This document shows positions 1-7,817 of a DNA stretch of 22,794 nucleotides, piece by piece. Source of the stretch: Mycoplasma_H phocimorsus. GTDB taxonomy: Bacteria > Bacillota_I > Bacilli_A > Mycoplasmatales > Metamycoplasmataceae. Location: the NCBI RefSeq assembly GCF_030077865.1, contig NZ_JASDDP010000004.1, one strand, 5' to 3'. The notes beneath the pieces were generated by a model, which had not been told where the DNA came from, ran no database searches, and was given only the letters and a program-made list of their open reading frames with translations. How positions within the stretch are numbered: position 1 is the stretch's first letter; every line of letters starts with the position of its first letter. Position numbers and translations under genes: made by a program.

Positions 1-40
1 TTAGCAAGTTTGTTGCATGATATAATAACGAGAGAATACA

Positions 41-150
41 AAAAAATTTAGGATGAAAAACACCACAACAAGTTGTGGTGGCATAAAAGATTATAAGAAT
101 GTTAAATTTTTTTGTCCCAGTTTAGGAAATTAATAGCTGTTTTTGAGTTT
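41..150 (-). repeat. Dispersed repeat, copy 1 (terminator-bearing)
   Basis: This stretch resembles 7291-7400 in the same orientation over most of its length. It has the same AAAAAATTT start, the same CACCACA-CAAG block, an ATGTTAAA block, a TAG-TTAG-AA-TT block and a final ATAG-TGTTTTT. Both copies lie just downstream of a minus-strand gene end and both contain a hairpin terminator. It may be a degraded insertion-sequence end or a mobile terminator cassette. No transposase is visible. Confidence 0.6.
56..80 (-). terminator. Intrinsic terminator of the R-M cassette
   Basis: Read on the minus strand, the stem CACCACAAC pairs perfectly with GTTGTGGTG across a two-base loop (9 bp), and five T residues follow. 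It lies 82 bases past the endonuclease stop codon. This is the most GC-rich hairpin in the left end of the window. Confidence 0.85.
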
Positions 151-161
151 TGCTTATCTTT

Positions 162-1445
162 TTAATATTTTCAATGCTCTAAAACGTCTTTTATTTTTTT
201 CTTCTTTTCTTTACTTATTTTTGCTTCTAAAAGGTAATGCAATCTCCTTTTCATAAAATTTTTAATCTTATTAACATCTTGAAAAGAAGAATCAACCTTA
301 TCAATTTTGTTATTAATTTCCATTTCAATTTCATTTAGTTTGATGATATTGAAATTGTCATCAAACACAAAATCGAAATAATCAAAATAAGTATGATCAC
401 TTGGTGTTAGTCCAATGATATTATTCTTATCACATATATCATTAAGTATTTCTGAAATCTTACTTTTCATATTAATTGTTTCATTCTTAACAAACAGATT
501 TCAAGCTAATTTAATTGCTTCCATTCTACTTCAAGATCTGTTGAAAATGTGAGCGCGTTCAACTTTCTTTTTAAGTTTGAAAATATTGATTTCATCCTTT
601 TTAATTTTTTGATACTCTCTCATTTTTTGTTGATATATCTCATCAATTTTAGCGATAAAAAATAAGTATTTTTTAGTCATTTTATTAATGTTTTCTTTAA
701 CTTTTTTAATGTTTCTTAAATTAGCTTCATTCTTTGTTAAAGCATATTCATTTCGCTGCCTTATATAGAAATTTATTTCCTTATATATAGGCAAATCTTT
801 ATTGAAAAACATTTCTAATAAATTGTTTTCAAGGTAAATATTTTTATCTTTAATTTTTTCTAATACATTAGAAAAATTATCATTAATTCTTGATTGTAAT
901 AAATTGAATAACGCAACAAAAATTGGTGAATAGTTATCATTAAATTTATAAGCAATTATTTGTGCCTTATCAATTTTTGCAAAGGTCCCTGAAACATTAT
1001 TACCCTTTAATCATTGATAAATATTATTAAGTGAAATACTGCGATTATCACTATAGTTAGTCATGTGTAACACACTAGAATTAAGAATTTCTAATTCTTC
1101 TCTATTTAGTAATTTAATACTCTTTTGAGTATTAAATATATCTCCATGAATCAAATTGAAACTATCTGCTTCATTTAAAGAGTTGAAGATATCTTCTCTT
1201 TCTTGTCATTTAGAAGTATTTCTTCAAGTAGGTTGAGATATGTTGTTAATTGCAACATTTTCATATTCAAATTTCCAAGATAATAAGATTCCATCCAAAC
1301 TTATTATCATATGCAATTTCCCCTTGAAAAATGCTGATGAATAAATTTTCTTCTTGCTTTCAAAATCATAATTTTTAGACTTTAAATTAATAATAAAATA
1401 TTTAGAGCTTTCAATAATATCTTTTGGAGTTCTATTTAAGAACAT
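162..1445 (-). CDS. HNH-family type II restriction endonuclease
   Basis: A 427-residue protein when UGA is read as Trp; the frame is intact from the ATG at 1445 to the TAA at 162-164. The C-terminal third carries an HNH (beta-beta-alpha-Me) nuclease signature: AHIF with His about 299, then NNIIGLTPSDH with Asn about 341/342 and His about 351, followed by a DYFDFVFDD segment typical of HNH restriction enzymes. The N-terminal 290 residues, probably target recognition, match no family I recognise. The start overlaps the last 14 bases of the upstream C5 methyltransferase, and no strong ribosome site is present (TTTAGAGAA about 10 bases upstream). Translation may therefore be coupled to the methyltransferase. 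It presumably cuts DNA at the site the partner enzyme methylates; the site is unknown. The partner being out of frame makes the functional state of this gene uncertain. Confidence 0.8.
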
Positions 1446-2620
1446 TAATAATTTCTCTAAATAGTTGTTCTAATACTTCAACACTGATACTATTTCCAGC
1501 TGTAAATATTTTCTTATTTTCACTTACTAATTCAAAATCAAAAACTTTATTAGCATCAATTTCATCAAATCCCATATATCTAATAGCTTGTTTTGAATTA
1601 ATCAATTTTAATTGATTGTTAATAAAAAACTTAATTCTTGAATTAGCTCCAGATGCTGTCAAGGTCGGACCAAAGCCAAAAGGTTTGTAGATATAAGCCT
1701 CTGAATTAAACTTTGTATAATTCAGCAATTTACTTTTAGTTATATTGTTTTTAGTAGTTTTAAATTCTTCATGTGCATATAAATTTATAAGGTTAGAAAT
1801 ATCCTTCATTTGTAAAGTGTTATTTATAATATTTGCTAAATTATTAGTATTTTTGATAGGAAGAGGGAATTTAAATTCTTTATTTAAATCTTTTCTTACT
1901 GATATAGCGAAAACTCTTTCCCTATTTTGAGTTGAATTGTAATCTGTTGAATTAATTATCCTATAAACAGTTTTATAACCTAACTCATCAAGCTGTTTAA
2001 TTCATGATTTAAAATCATCAATAAATTTATTACTTACAAGTGCTTTAACATTCTCTAATAATAAAACCTTAGGAAGTCTTTCTTTATTAGCTTTAAGTAC
2101 TCTATAAATATGGAATAATAATCCACTACGTGCATTATGATTAATACCTTTTTGTTTCCCTTGTTGAGATAAATCTTGACAAGGGAAAGAATAAGTGAAG
2201 ATATCAATATTTTTAGGCAGTACTTCTAACTTTATAATGTCAGTTTCGTTTCTCTCTCTCTCTTATTCTATTGTTATATACTTTATTAAAATAAGTATTA
2301 TTAACAAATGAATAAAGATAAGTAAAAATGCTAGCAAGTTTATCTTGCTTCATTCTTGCAAAATAGTTTGAACTAACAATTTCTTTTGAATTGCTAGAAA
2401 AAGTAAATTCAGAAAGCAAACTAGCCATTTGATTATGAGTTAATTCTTTTTCTGGTTGTAATTTTCCATAATGTATCAACTGATAAATTAAAATTGCATC
2501 AATATAAAATTCTGTACAACCTAAAGAATTTACATTAATACCTAATTCTTTCTCTATATTTTTAAGCGCTTTATATTGTGAACCAATTCCAGCAAAAGTT
2601 TCAAATAGATTTATTTTCAT
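1432..2620 (-). CDS. DNA (cytosine-5) methyltransferase, phase-variable, OFF frame here
   Basis: Type II modification enzyme transferring methyl from SAM to cytosine C5. The first part holds motif I (LFETFAGIGSQYKAL) right after the start. After 2250 the next frame holds motif IV (FPCQ, catalytic Cys about 148 if joined), motif VI (LLLENVKAL), motif VIII-like FGPTLTASGANSRIKFF and the C-terminal motif X (AGNSISVEVLEQL). The two frames meet at the AG tract at 2251-2263. As written, translation runs through the tract and stops at 2213, giving about 135 residues with no catalytic Cys. Adding one AG unit joins them into 396 residues, a normal length for the family. The start ATG at 2620 has no Shine-Dalgarno and sits directly after an extended -10 element. 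Alternatives are a simple pseudogene, a sequencing error, or a split enzyme. Confidence 0.85.
2251..2263 (-). repeat. (AG)6 simple sequence repeat inside the methyltransferase
   Basis: On the minus strand six AG units precede AAACGAAACTG. The dinucleotide tract lies exactly where the methyltransferase changes reading frame. The upstream codons start at positions congruent with 2620, while the downstream catalytic frame starts at 2247. The offset is corrected by adding two bases (7 units) or removing four (4 units). Slipped-strand mispairing at such tracts is an established route to phase variation. Confidence 0.85.
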
Positions 2621-2627
2621 ACATAGT

Positions 2628-2635
2628 ATTGTATC
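2628..2635 (-). promoter_or_regulatory. Extended -10 promoter of the methyltransferase; leaderless start
   Basis: The minus strand reads TGATACAAT, an extended -10 box, eight to ten bases before the ATG at 2620. Transcription would begin at or next to the A of the ATG, so the mRNA is probably leaderless. This agrees with the missing Shine-Dalgarno. No good -35 box is visible. Confidence 0.5.
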
Positions 2636-2665
2636 ACGTAACATTTCATTGTTTCGCGATTATTT

Positions 2666-2685
2666 ATTGTTAATTAATTAACAAT
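2666..2685. other. 20-bp perfect palindrome, possible operator
   Basis: The sequence ATTGTTAATTAATTAACAAT is its own reverse complement. It lies about 30-35 bp upstream of the methyltransferase -10 box, where a regulator could act. In AT-rich DNA such palindromes also arise by chance, so the operator role is only a suggestion. No controller gene is visible nearby. Confidence 0.35.
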
Positions 2686-2700
2686 TAATTCTAAAAATAA

Positions 2701-2745
2701 TAATAAAAACTCAAATACTTGAACAAGGGTCAAATATTTGAGTTT
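2701..2745 (-). terminator. Terminator of the MFS transporter gene
   Basis: An 11-bp perfect stem (AAACTCAAATA / TATTTGAGTTT) is extended inward by three more pairs after one mismatch. On the minus strand it is followed by a T-rich run (TTATTATTATTTTT). It lies 32 bases past the transporter stop codon and separates it from the R-M cassette. Confidence 0.75.
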
Positions 2746-2776
2746 GGATAATTTAAATTAAAGTAATTTTATTTTA

Positions 2777-4195
2777 TTATGCATTTTCTAATGTTCTTCA
2801 TCTGTGGCTAGTTTTACCAAGTTTTTTAATTTCCTTTACATTTGAAATATAAACAACAAATGCAGCTAATAAACCAATTAATGCAATACCCAAACAAATT
2901 AATAAAATAATTTGGTATCCTAAAATTGACGTGTTTCTACTCCCTTCTTCAGTATAGTGTTTACCTACTACGGCAGTAATTTGGTATAATCATGCATCTG
3001 TTGAAAACCCAATAAATGATAAAACACCAATACTTGAAGCGTATGTATTTTTTTCAAGGTGAATTTCGCCAATTTGCGTATATCTTAATGTAACCATTGT
3101 TCATGAAAGGATGCCAGTCATAATAAATAAAATAGCACATAAAATAATTACTCAAAGCTTCATCGTTTCATCAGTTGGAGCCGCAAAACCAAGTAGAATT
3201 AGTGAACCTACTATGAGAATTCCAATTCCTGTAGCAATAATTAAAAATAAAATATACGATTTAAATTTATCAGCCCATTTACCTACAAATGTTGATACAA
3301 GTGCTCTTAGCGCATATGTTCTAATTCCCCCTAATATAGTCACTAATATCATGGGCGCAAGAAATGCATTTTGCATTAATTGTACCAAGTAATATGCAAA
3401 TACGCTTTGAAATGTATACATACCCATTAAGAAAATTGAAAGACCTCATAATTTTCAATTTTTCATTGATGTAAAAATTTTTATTAATTCTTTTTTGATT
3501 TTAGTTCATGATAATTTTTCTATACTTTTTTCTATTGGCTTTTCAGACACAAAAAATAATATTAAAAATGAACTAGTAATTAATAATGTGGCAATTAAAA
3601 AAGCATATACAGCAAAAGGTAAAGCCCTTTGCTCCGTATTTACCACAACAGGTGATCATAATGTCGTAATTAAAACGCCAGTTAAAAATATAAATAACAC
3701 ACCTAATAATCCACTAGCAGTTCCTTCGATTCCGTATGCAAGACCCTGATTTTCTTTAGTAGTTTGTTGTGAAACTAATTTTCAAAGTGGCGTTCAGAAT
3801 ACTAAAGTTGTACTTATTCCTCATAATGCTCAAATTGTAGCATATTGAGCAAATAATGTAGTTTGTGTAATTTTTGAATTATTTGATTCAAGAATAACAA
3901 CTCCAAATCAAATTGTTAAAAGACCAGTTGAAAATACCGCAGATCATAAAAGCCATTTCGAACTAAATTTATTAGCAAGAAACCCTCCGGGCAATTGTGT
4001 AATTAAAGTAACATAACCAATTATTGAGGTCAAAGTTGCTACTTGATCTTCAGATATATTTAAATATAAGTGTAAATTTGGAATTATATTTTTAATATAA
4101 TATGGAGCCGCAATAACAAATACATCAGCAGCAGCTAAAATAATTAAAGCAATAATTTGCCTTGGCGTCATTCCATGTAACAAAAGCTTTTTCAT
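2777..4195 (-). CDS. Major facilitator superfamily (MFS) transporter
   Basis: A 472-residue integral membrane protein with about twelve hydrophobic segments, read from the ATG at 4195 (preceded by AAAGG) to the TAA at 2777-2779 through several UGA Trp codons. The loop after the second segment reads QLPGGFLANKFSSKWLL, matching the conserved MFS loop 2-3 signature (G-x-L-a-D-k-f-g-r-k). A charged central loop (about residues 215-245, rich in Lys/Glu) separates the two six-helix halves, and the second half has the related VGKWADKFKS. MFS proteins move small solutes, driven by ion gradients or exchange. The substrate cannot be told from the sequence. Both strands carry long open stretches here, but only this frame gives the membrane pattern. 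It is probably transcribed alone, from its own promoter and with its own terminator. Confidence 0.85.
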
Positions 4196-4263
4196 TTTTT
4201 CCTTTATTTAAATTTTTACAAATAATAAGCATTAGTTGTTCAGTTAATTTTACTAGTTGCTGA

Positions 4264-4291
4264 TTATTACGTCGCAATATAATAGTGTCAA
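4264..4291 (-). promoter_or_regulatory. Sigma-70 type promoter of the MFS gene
   Basis: The minus strand shows a perfect TTGACA -35 box (4291-4286), a 16-base spacer and TAATAA at -10 (4269-4264), about 70 bases before the ATG. A consensus -35 is uncommon in this window, so this is the best promoter candidate. Confidence 0.65.
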
Positions 4292-4354
4292 TAATTTTTT
4301 TATATTTGTAGAACAATTTTTAATACAACTATTTATAACTGTCTACATCTTTTT

Positions 4355-4368
4355 ATTTACATGTAAAT
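4355..4368. other. 14-bp palindrome upstream of the MFS promoter
   Basis: ATTTACATGTAAAT is a perfect palindrome about 65 bp upstream of the -35 box. It could bind a dimeric regulator but could also be chance in AT-rich DNA. Confidence 0.25.
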
Positions 4369-4483
4369 TTTTAATTACAAAAAAATAAATAATATTTTGT
4401 TATTTTTGCATCAAAAAAAAGTCATTTTAAACAAACACATGAAATATATAAAAATAAAACAAAATATCTACCAAAAATTTTTG

Positions 4484-4516
4484 AAAAAACTTAAAGCATT
4501 TATTATTTTGCTTTAA
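4484..4516 (-). terminator. Terminator of the amidohydrolase gene
   Basis: Stem TTAAAGCA / TGCTTTAA (8 bp, 10-base loop), followed on the minus strand by GTTTTTTC. It begins 8 bases past the amidohydrolase stop codon. Confidence 0.7.
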
Positions 4517-4523
4517 ATTTTTT

Positions 4524-5792
4524 TTATTTAAATTTTTTCGTAATGCTATTTACAATTTTAATAGTTTTATTAATTTCATTTTGATTAATTATTTTAAATT
4601 TCTTATTTTCATATAGTATTTTACCATTAACTATTGTTGTATCAACATCATATCCAGTTGTTGAAAAAATAATTGAATTAACAATATTATTATTTGGCGT
4701 ATGTGAAATGTTACTAATATCAATAATAATTAAATCAGCCAAATAATCTTTTTTAATTCTACCAAGATTATTATATCCAAGTGCTTTAGCGCCATTAACT
4801 GTTGCCATTTCAATAATTTTTCTTGCATCAAGCCCCTTAGGATTATTTTCCTTTAACTTGCTTACAAGTGAAGCAAATTTCATTTCCTGAAACATATCTA
4901 GAGTATTATTTGAACTTGGCCCATCATTTCCAATTGAAACATTAATACCTCTTTTTAAATATTCATTTACACCCATTATTCCACTTGCTAATTTTGCGTT
5001 AGAAATTGGACAATGTACTAATGAAACATTTTTATTTTCAATTAAATGTAAATCGGCATTACTAATTCAAATTGAATGAGCTAAAATTAAATGTCTTTCT
5101 AAATACCCCAAATCATTTAATAATTGCAATTGAGTTTTTTTAAAATCTTTAATACATTTTTTTGAATCATTTTTTGTTTCATTTAAATGAATATGAATTG
5201 GTAATTTAAGCTCTTTAGAAAGATTAAGTGCAAGCTTTAAACCGTTTTTATTATTAGTATAAGTAGCATGTGGAGCAATATTAAAACTAATTAGTTCTGT
5301 TTTATTATTTCTAACTAAGTTATAAATTTCTTCAACAACATTTTGGTCAGCATTAGACATTCCTCTTCCAATCATTGCTCTAATTTTTAACTCATCAGCC
5401 GCTTTTACAATTGATTCTGTAAAAAAATACATATCATTAAAAGCTGTTGTACCATTTTGAATCATTTCAATAATCCCGATTTTGGCGCCATAATAAATAT
5501 CTTCTTTAGATAATTTATCTTCTACTGGAAAAACATTTTTAAATAATCACTCTTCCAAAGAAATATCATCACTAAAATTACGAAGTAAAGTCATAGCTAT
5601 ATGTGTATGTGAATTAATTAGCCCAGGCATAACAACTTTATTTTTAGCATTAATTATTTTATCCGGTACAAATGGAATTTTTTTACCCACATGAACTATT
5701 TTGTTTTTTTCAATATATACATGTGAATTTTTTAACACATCAAAATTTTCATTTACAGTAATAATAGTTGCATTTTTAATTCATATTTTCAT
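4524..5792 (-). CDS. Amidohydrolase, MTA/SAH-deaminase type
   Basis: A 422-residue member of the metal-dependent amidohydrolase superfamily, close in layout to 5'-methylthioadenosine/S-adenosylhomocysteine deaminases. Visible metal and active-site motifs in order: PGLINSHTHIAM (HxH, about residues 57-66), HIHLNE, LAHSIW followed by HCPISNAKLASG, and GNDGPSSNNTLDM with the catalytic Asp. The last two are particularly like the SAH/MTA deaminase branch. It would replace the adenine amino group of such nucleosides by oxygen; guanine or other deaminase activity cannot be excluded. The start ATG at 5792 (MKIWIKNATIITVN) has no Shine-Dalgarno and lies 7 bases after a TATAAT box, suggesting a leaderless transcript. 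It lies two genes upstream of a SAM-dependent methyltransferase; a link through SAH removal is only inference. Confidence 0.8.
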
Positions 5793-5798
5793 TATTTA

Positions 5799-5804
5799 AT
5801 TATA
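5799..5804 (-). promoter_or_regulatory. TATAAT -10 box of the amidohydrolase; leaderless start
   Basis: A perfect TATAAT on the minus strand ends 7 bases before the ATG at 5792. The predicted transcript start therefore coincides with the start codon. No -35 box at a normal distance is evident. Confidence 0.45.
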
Positions 5805-6098
5805 AAATAAATAAAAATCAATATATTTAATAAAAAATTGAAAATATATTAGCGTTATTTTCAAAATTTTTTTTAACTTAAAATCAAAAATAAATATAAA
5901 AAATAATTTATACTGTAATAAAATTATTTAAAATGATTAATATAATTTAGCTTATATTAAAAAAAGTTTTTATATATTAATATAAATAAAAAAGAGAATA
6001 AATATACTTGAAGCTTATATTTTATTTATTTATGCATTAAAATTAAATTAAATAAAATATTAAACAAATATTAATATTATTTGATATTCGTTTTTTTA
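5805..6098. other. AT-rich intergenic region
   Basis: About 290 bases of almost pure A/T with no open frame of note on either strand. Apart from a hairpin terminator at 5831-5864, I see only short repeated words such as AGCTTATATT (near 5950 and 6015). Confidence 0.5.
5831..5864 (-). terminator. Terminator-like hairpin upstream of the amidohydrolase
   Basis: Stem TTGAAAATA / TATTTTCAA (9 bp) around a 9-base loop containing AGCG, followed on the minus strand by TTTTTTATTA. It is also flanked by a T-run on the plus strand. It would end transcription from the surface-protein gene at 6099-7028, about 235 bases past its stop. Confidence 0.55.
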
Positions 6099-7028
6099 TT
6101 ATCTAGAAGAAAGTTTAAATATTACTTCATTGGTTTTTTGTTTTTCTTTTAAAAAAAGCGTTCCAATTTTCTTATGTATTTTATAATTATCATTGTCATA
6201 TACATCGATCATTTTTTTATTATTTTTATCATAAAAATTTCATAAATATATATGTACAGAATAACTGTCATATACTGATTTTTCTGTATTAGTTTCTTTT
6301 TCTTTTATTTTTTCATCCTTTTCATAAAATAAAATTAATCTATTATTTTCAAATGATTTTGCTTTATATTTAAATTCAAAAAAAACATTTCCATCTTCAA
6401 ATTTTATATAATTTTCTAAATTTTCATATTCGGCATAACTTTTTTCTGTGTCATTATTTTTTTCTTCTGAATATTTAAAAACTCTCCACTTTCCACCTGT
6501 TTTGTTTGGATCTATAGGTTTAAATTCGAATGTATAAATTGATTTAGCTTTTAAATCTTCTTCAAGTTCTTTAGCAGCATTTATTCTATCATTTTTATCT
6601 TTAATACTTTTATACACACTATAGCTTAATCCTGAAATCGTAGCTAAACCAACAACGCCATATAATGCCCCTAAAAAAGCAGTATTACGATTTGAAAATA
6701 AATTAAATAATCTGCTTAAAAATGAACTACTAGTTTTTGTAAAATTATTACTAGCCGTGTCAAAAGTTTTTAAAATTCCGTTAACTTTATGTAAAACGTG
6801 GTCTTGGGTTTCTTGTAGTTTAAATTCAGATTGAATTACTTCTGGTAAAGTATTTTCTGTTTTAACACTATTTTCAATTAAGTAATTAGTTTTAATATCA
6901 TTGCTATTTTGTTTTTCAATTTTAGGAAATTTATTATTTTGATAATTAATACTTAATAAAAATGAACTCAATGAAACAAAAGAAATTGTTAAAGTAGTAA
7001 AAAACTTAATAAACTTTTTATTTTTCAT
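6099..7028 (-). CDS. Putative secreted or membrane-anchored surface protein
   Basis: A 309-residue protein of unknown function. The start at 7028 is supported by AAAGGG 8 bases upstream; the frame continues past the UGA at 6242 (Trp) to the TAA at 6099-6101. Residues 6-27 (after MKNKK) form a signal peptide or anchor without a lipobox Cys. Residues about 28-115 are polar and Asn/Lys/Thr-rich. A second hydrophobic, Gly-rich segment lies at about 116-139 (FLGALYGVVGLATISG), followed by a Lys/Glu-rich stretch and a beta-rich tail of alternating charged and aromatic residues. The order of signal, about 90-residue spacer, Gly-rich membrane segment and soluble domain recurs in the two lipoproteins at 18209-21761. 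I recognise no domain. Confidence 0.75.
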
Positions 7029-7290
7029 TGCATTCCCTTTTTATTTATTGAATATTTCTATTAATTATATATAGAAAATATAAATTATCATATTAGTATG
7101 TAGTTATTAATTAAATTAAAATAATTATTTATTTTAAAATACAGTTTTATTCTTATTAGTGAAATATTTTAAAAATAAATAGAAATAAAAATATTTATTT
7201 ATATTATGATAAATTGTTATAAAATAAAATGTTTTATATTAAATTTTTGGCATATCAGTTTACTTTAATAAATATTATTAATGCACACTA

Positions 7291-7400
7291 AAAAAATTTG
7301 AATTAAAAAACACCACAGCAAGCCGCCATGATGCAAAATAATTTTATGTTAAAATTTAATGTTCTAGGTTAGAATTTATAGATGTTTTTTATTTTAGTAT
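7291..7400 (-). repeat. Dispersed repeat, copy 2 (terminator-bearing)
   Basis: This is a diverged relative of 41-150 in the same orientation, sharing several aligned blocks across about 110 bases. It lies directly downstream of atpC, as copy 1 lies downstream of the endonuclease. The hairpin is kept although its bases have changed. Confidence 0.6.
7305..7333 (-). terminator. Intrinsic terminator of the atp operon
   Basis: As minus-strand RNA, CAUCAUGGC pairs with GCUGUGGUG through nine consecutive pairs, three of them G-U wobbles, around loop GGCUU, followed by six U. The wobbles pair only in minus-strand RNA, which supports this orientation. It is the counterpart of the hairpin at 56-80. 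Confidence 0.75.
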
Positions 7401-7409
7401 AAAATATTT

Positions 7410-7817
7410 TTATTTATTATATAAATTTATTTTGTTAATTTCTTTTCTTAATTCGCTTTCATACATAGCAATTTTTTCAGCAGATTTATGCATTTTAATT
7501 TTAGCAATAGCATAATCTTTTTGTCTAAGAGCACGTTGAATATCGATTTCAGAAACTTTAATACATGAGTCTGTTACAATATTAATTAAATTTGGAGTTG
7601 CCATTACTATTCCATTTGAAATGGCATACGATACAAACTCTTTATTAACATTAAACTGAATTAATAATTCAGAAATTACAATATTTCCTATAAAAGGACT
7701 TTTGCCAGACATAAGCCCTATTTTTCCATCAGTTGTTTTTGCAACAACCATATAAACATTTTCATCAACAACATTGCCATATGGTGTTGTAATTTGTAGT
7801 TTTACTTTATTTCCCAT
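7410..7817 (-). CDS. atpC: F1Fo ATP synthase subunit epsilon
   Basis: A 135-residue F1 epsilon subunit, the central-stalk protein that couples rotation and can inhibit ATP hydrolysis. The N-terminal beta-sandwich reads LQITTPYGNVVDENVYMVVAKTTDG and contains GLMSGKSPFIGNI, the usual G-x-x-x-x-H-x-P region with Lys-Ser in place of the common His. The C-terminal helix-turn-helix begins at SEIDIQRALRQKDYA. Length is normal for the family. Its ATG at 7817 overlaps the end of atpD by 11 bases, indicating translational coupling. It is the last gene of the operon and is followed by the terminator in repeat copy 2. Confidence 0.93.
   Translation of the reverse strand: MGNKVKLQITTPYGNVVDENVYMVVAKTTDGKIGLMSGKSPFIGNIVISELLIQFNVNKEFVSYAISNGIVMATPNLINIVTDSCIKVSEIDIQRALRQKDYAIAKIKMHKSAEKIAMYESELRKEINKINLYNK

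Larger units (their letters stand above)
4196..4523. other. Intergenic region between amidohydrolase and MFS gene
   Basis: About 330 AT-rich bases with no convincing gene. It holds the amidohydrolase terminator (4484-4516), a 14-bp palindrome (4355-4368) and the MFS promoter (4264-4291), leaving an untranslated leader of roughly 60 bases. Confidence 0.6.
7029..7409. other. Intergenic region between atp operon and surface-protein gene
   Basis: About 380 bases with no gene. It holds repeat copy 2 with the atp terminator (7291-7400) and, on the minus strand, a TATAAT at 7069-7064 as a candidate -10 box for the surface-protein gene, without a clear -35. Confidence 0.5.

Noticed and set aside
162..240. 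Seven-T run (194-200) in the endonuclease as a second slippage site
   Set aside because: The frame is intact through it and homopolymers of this length are common in this AT-rich DNA. No evidence of switching.
3111..3749. Open frames on the plus strand across the MFS gene
   Set aside because: The minus frame gives a continuous 12-helix transporter; these are its complement.
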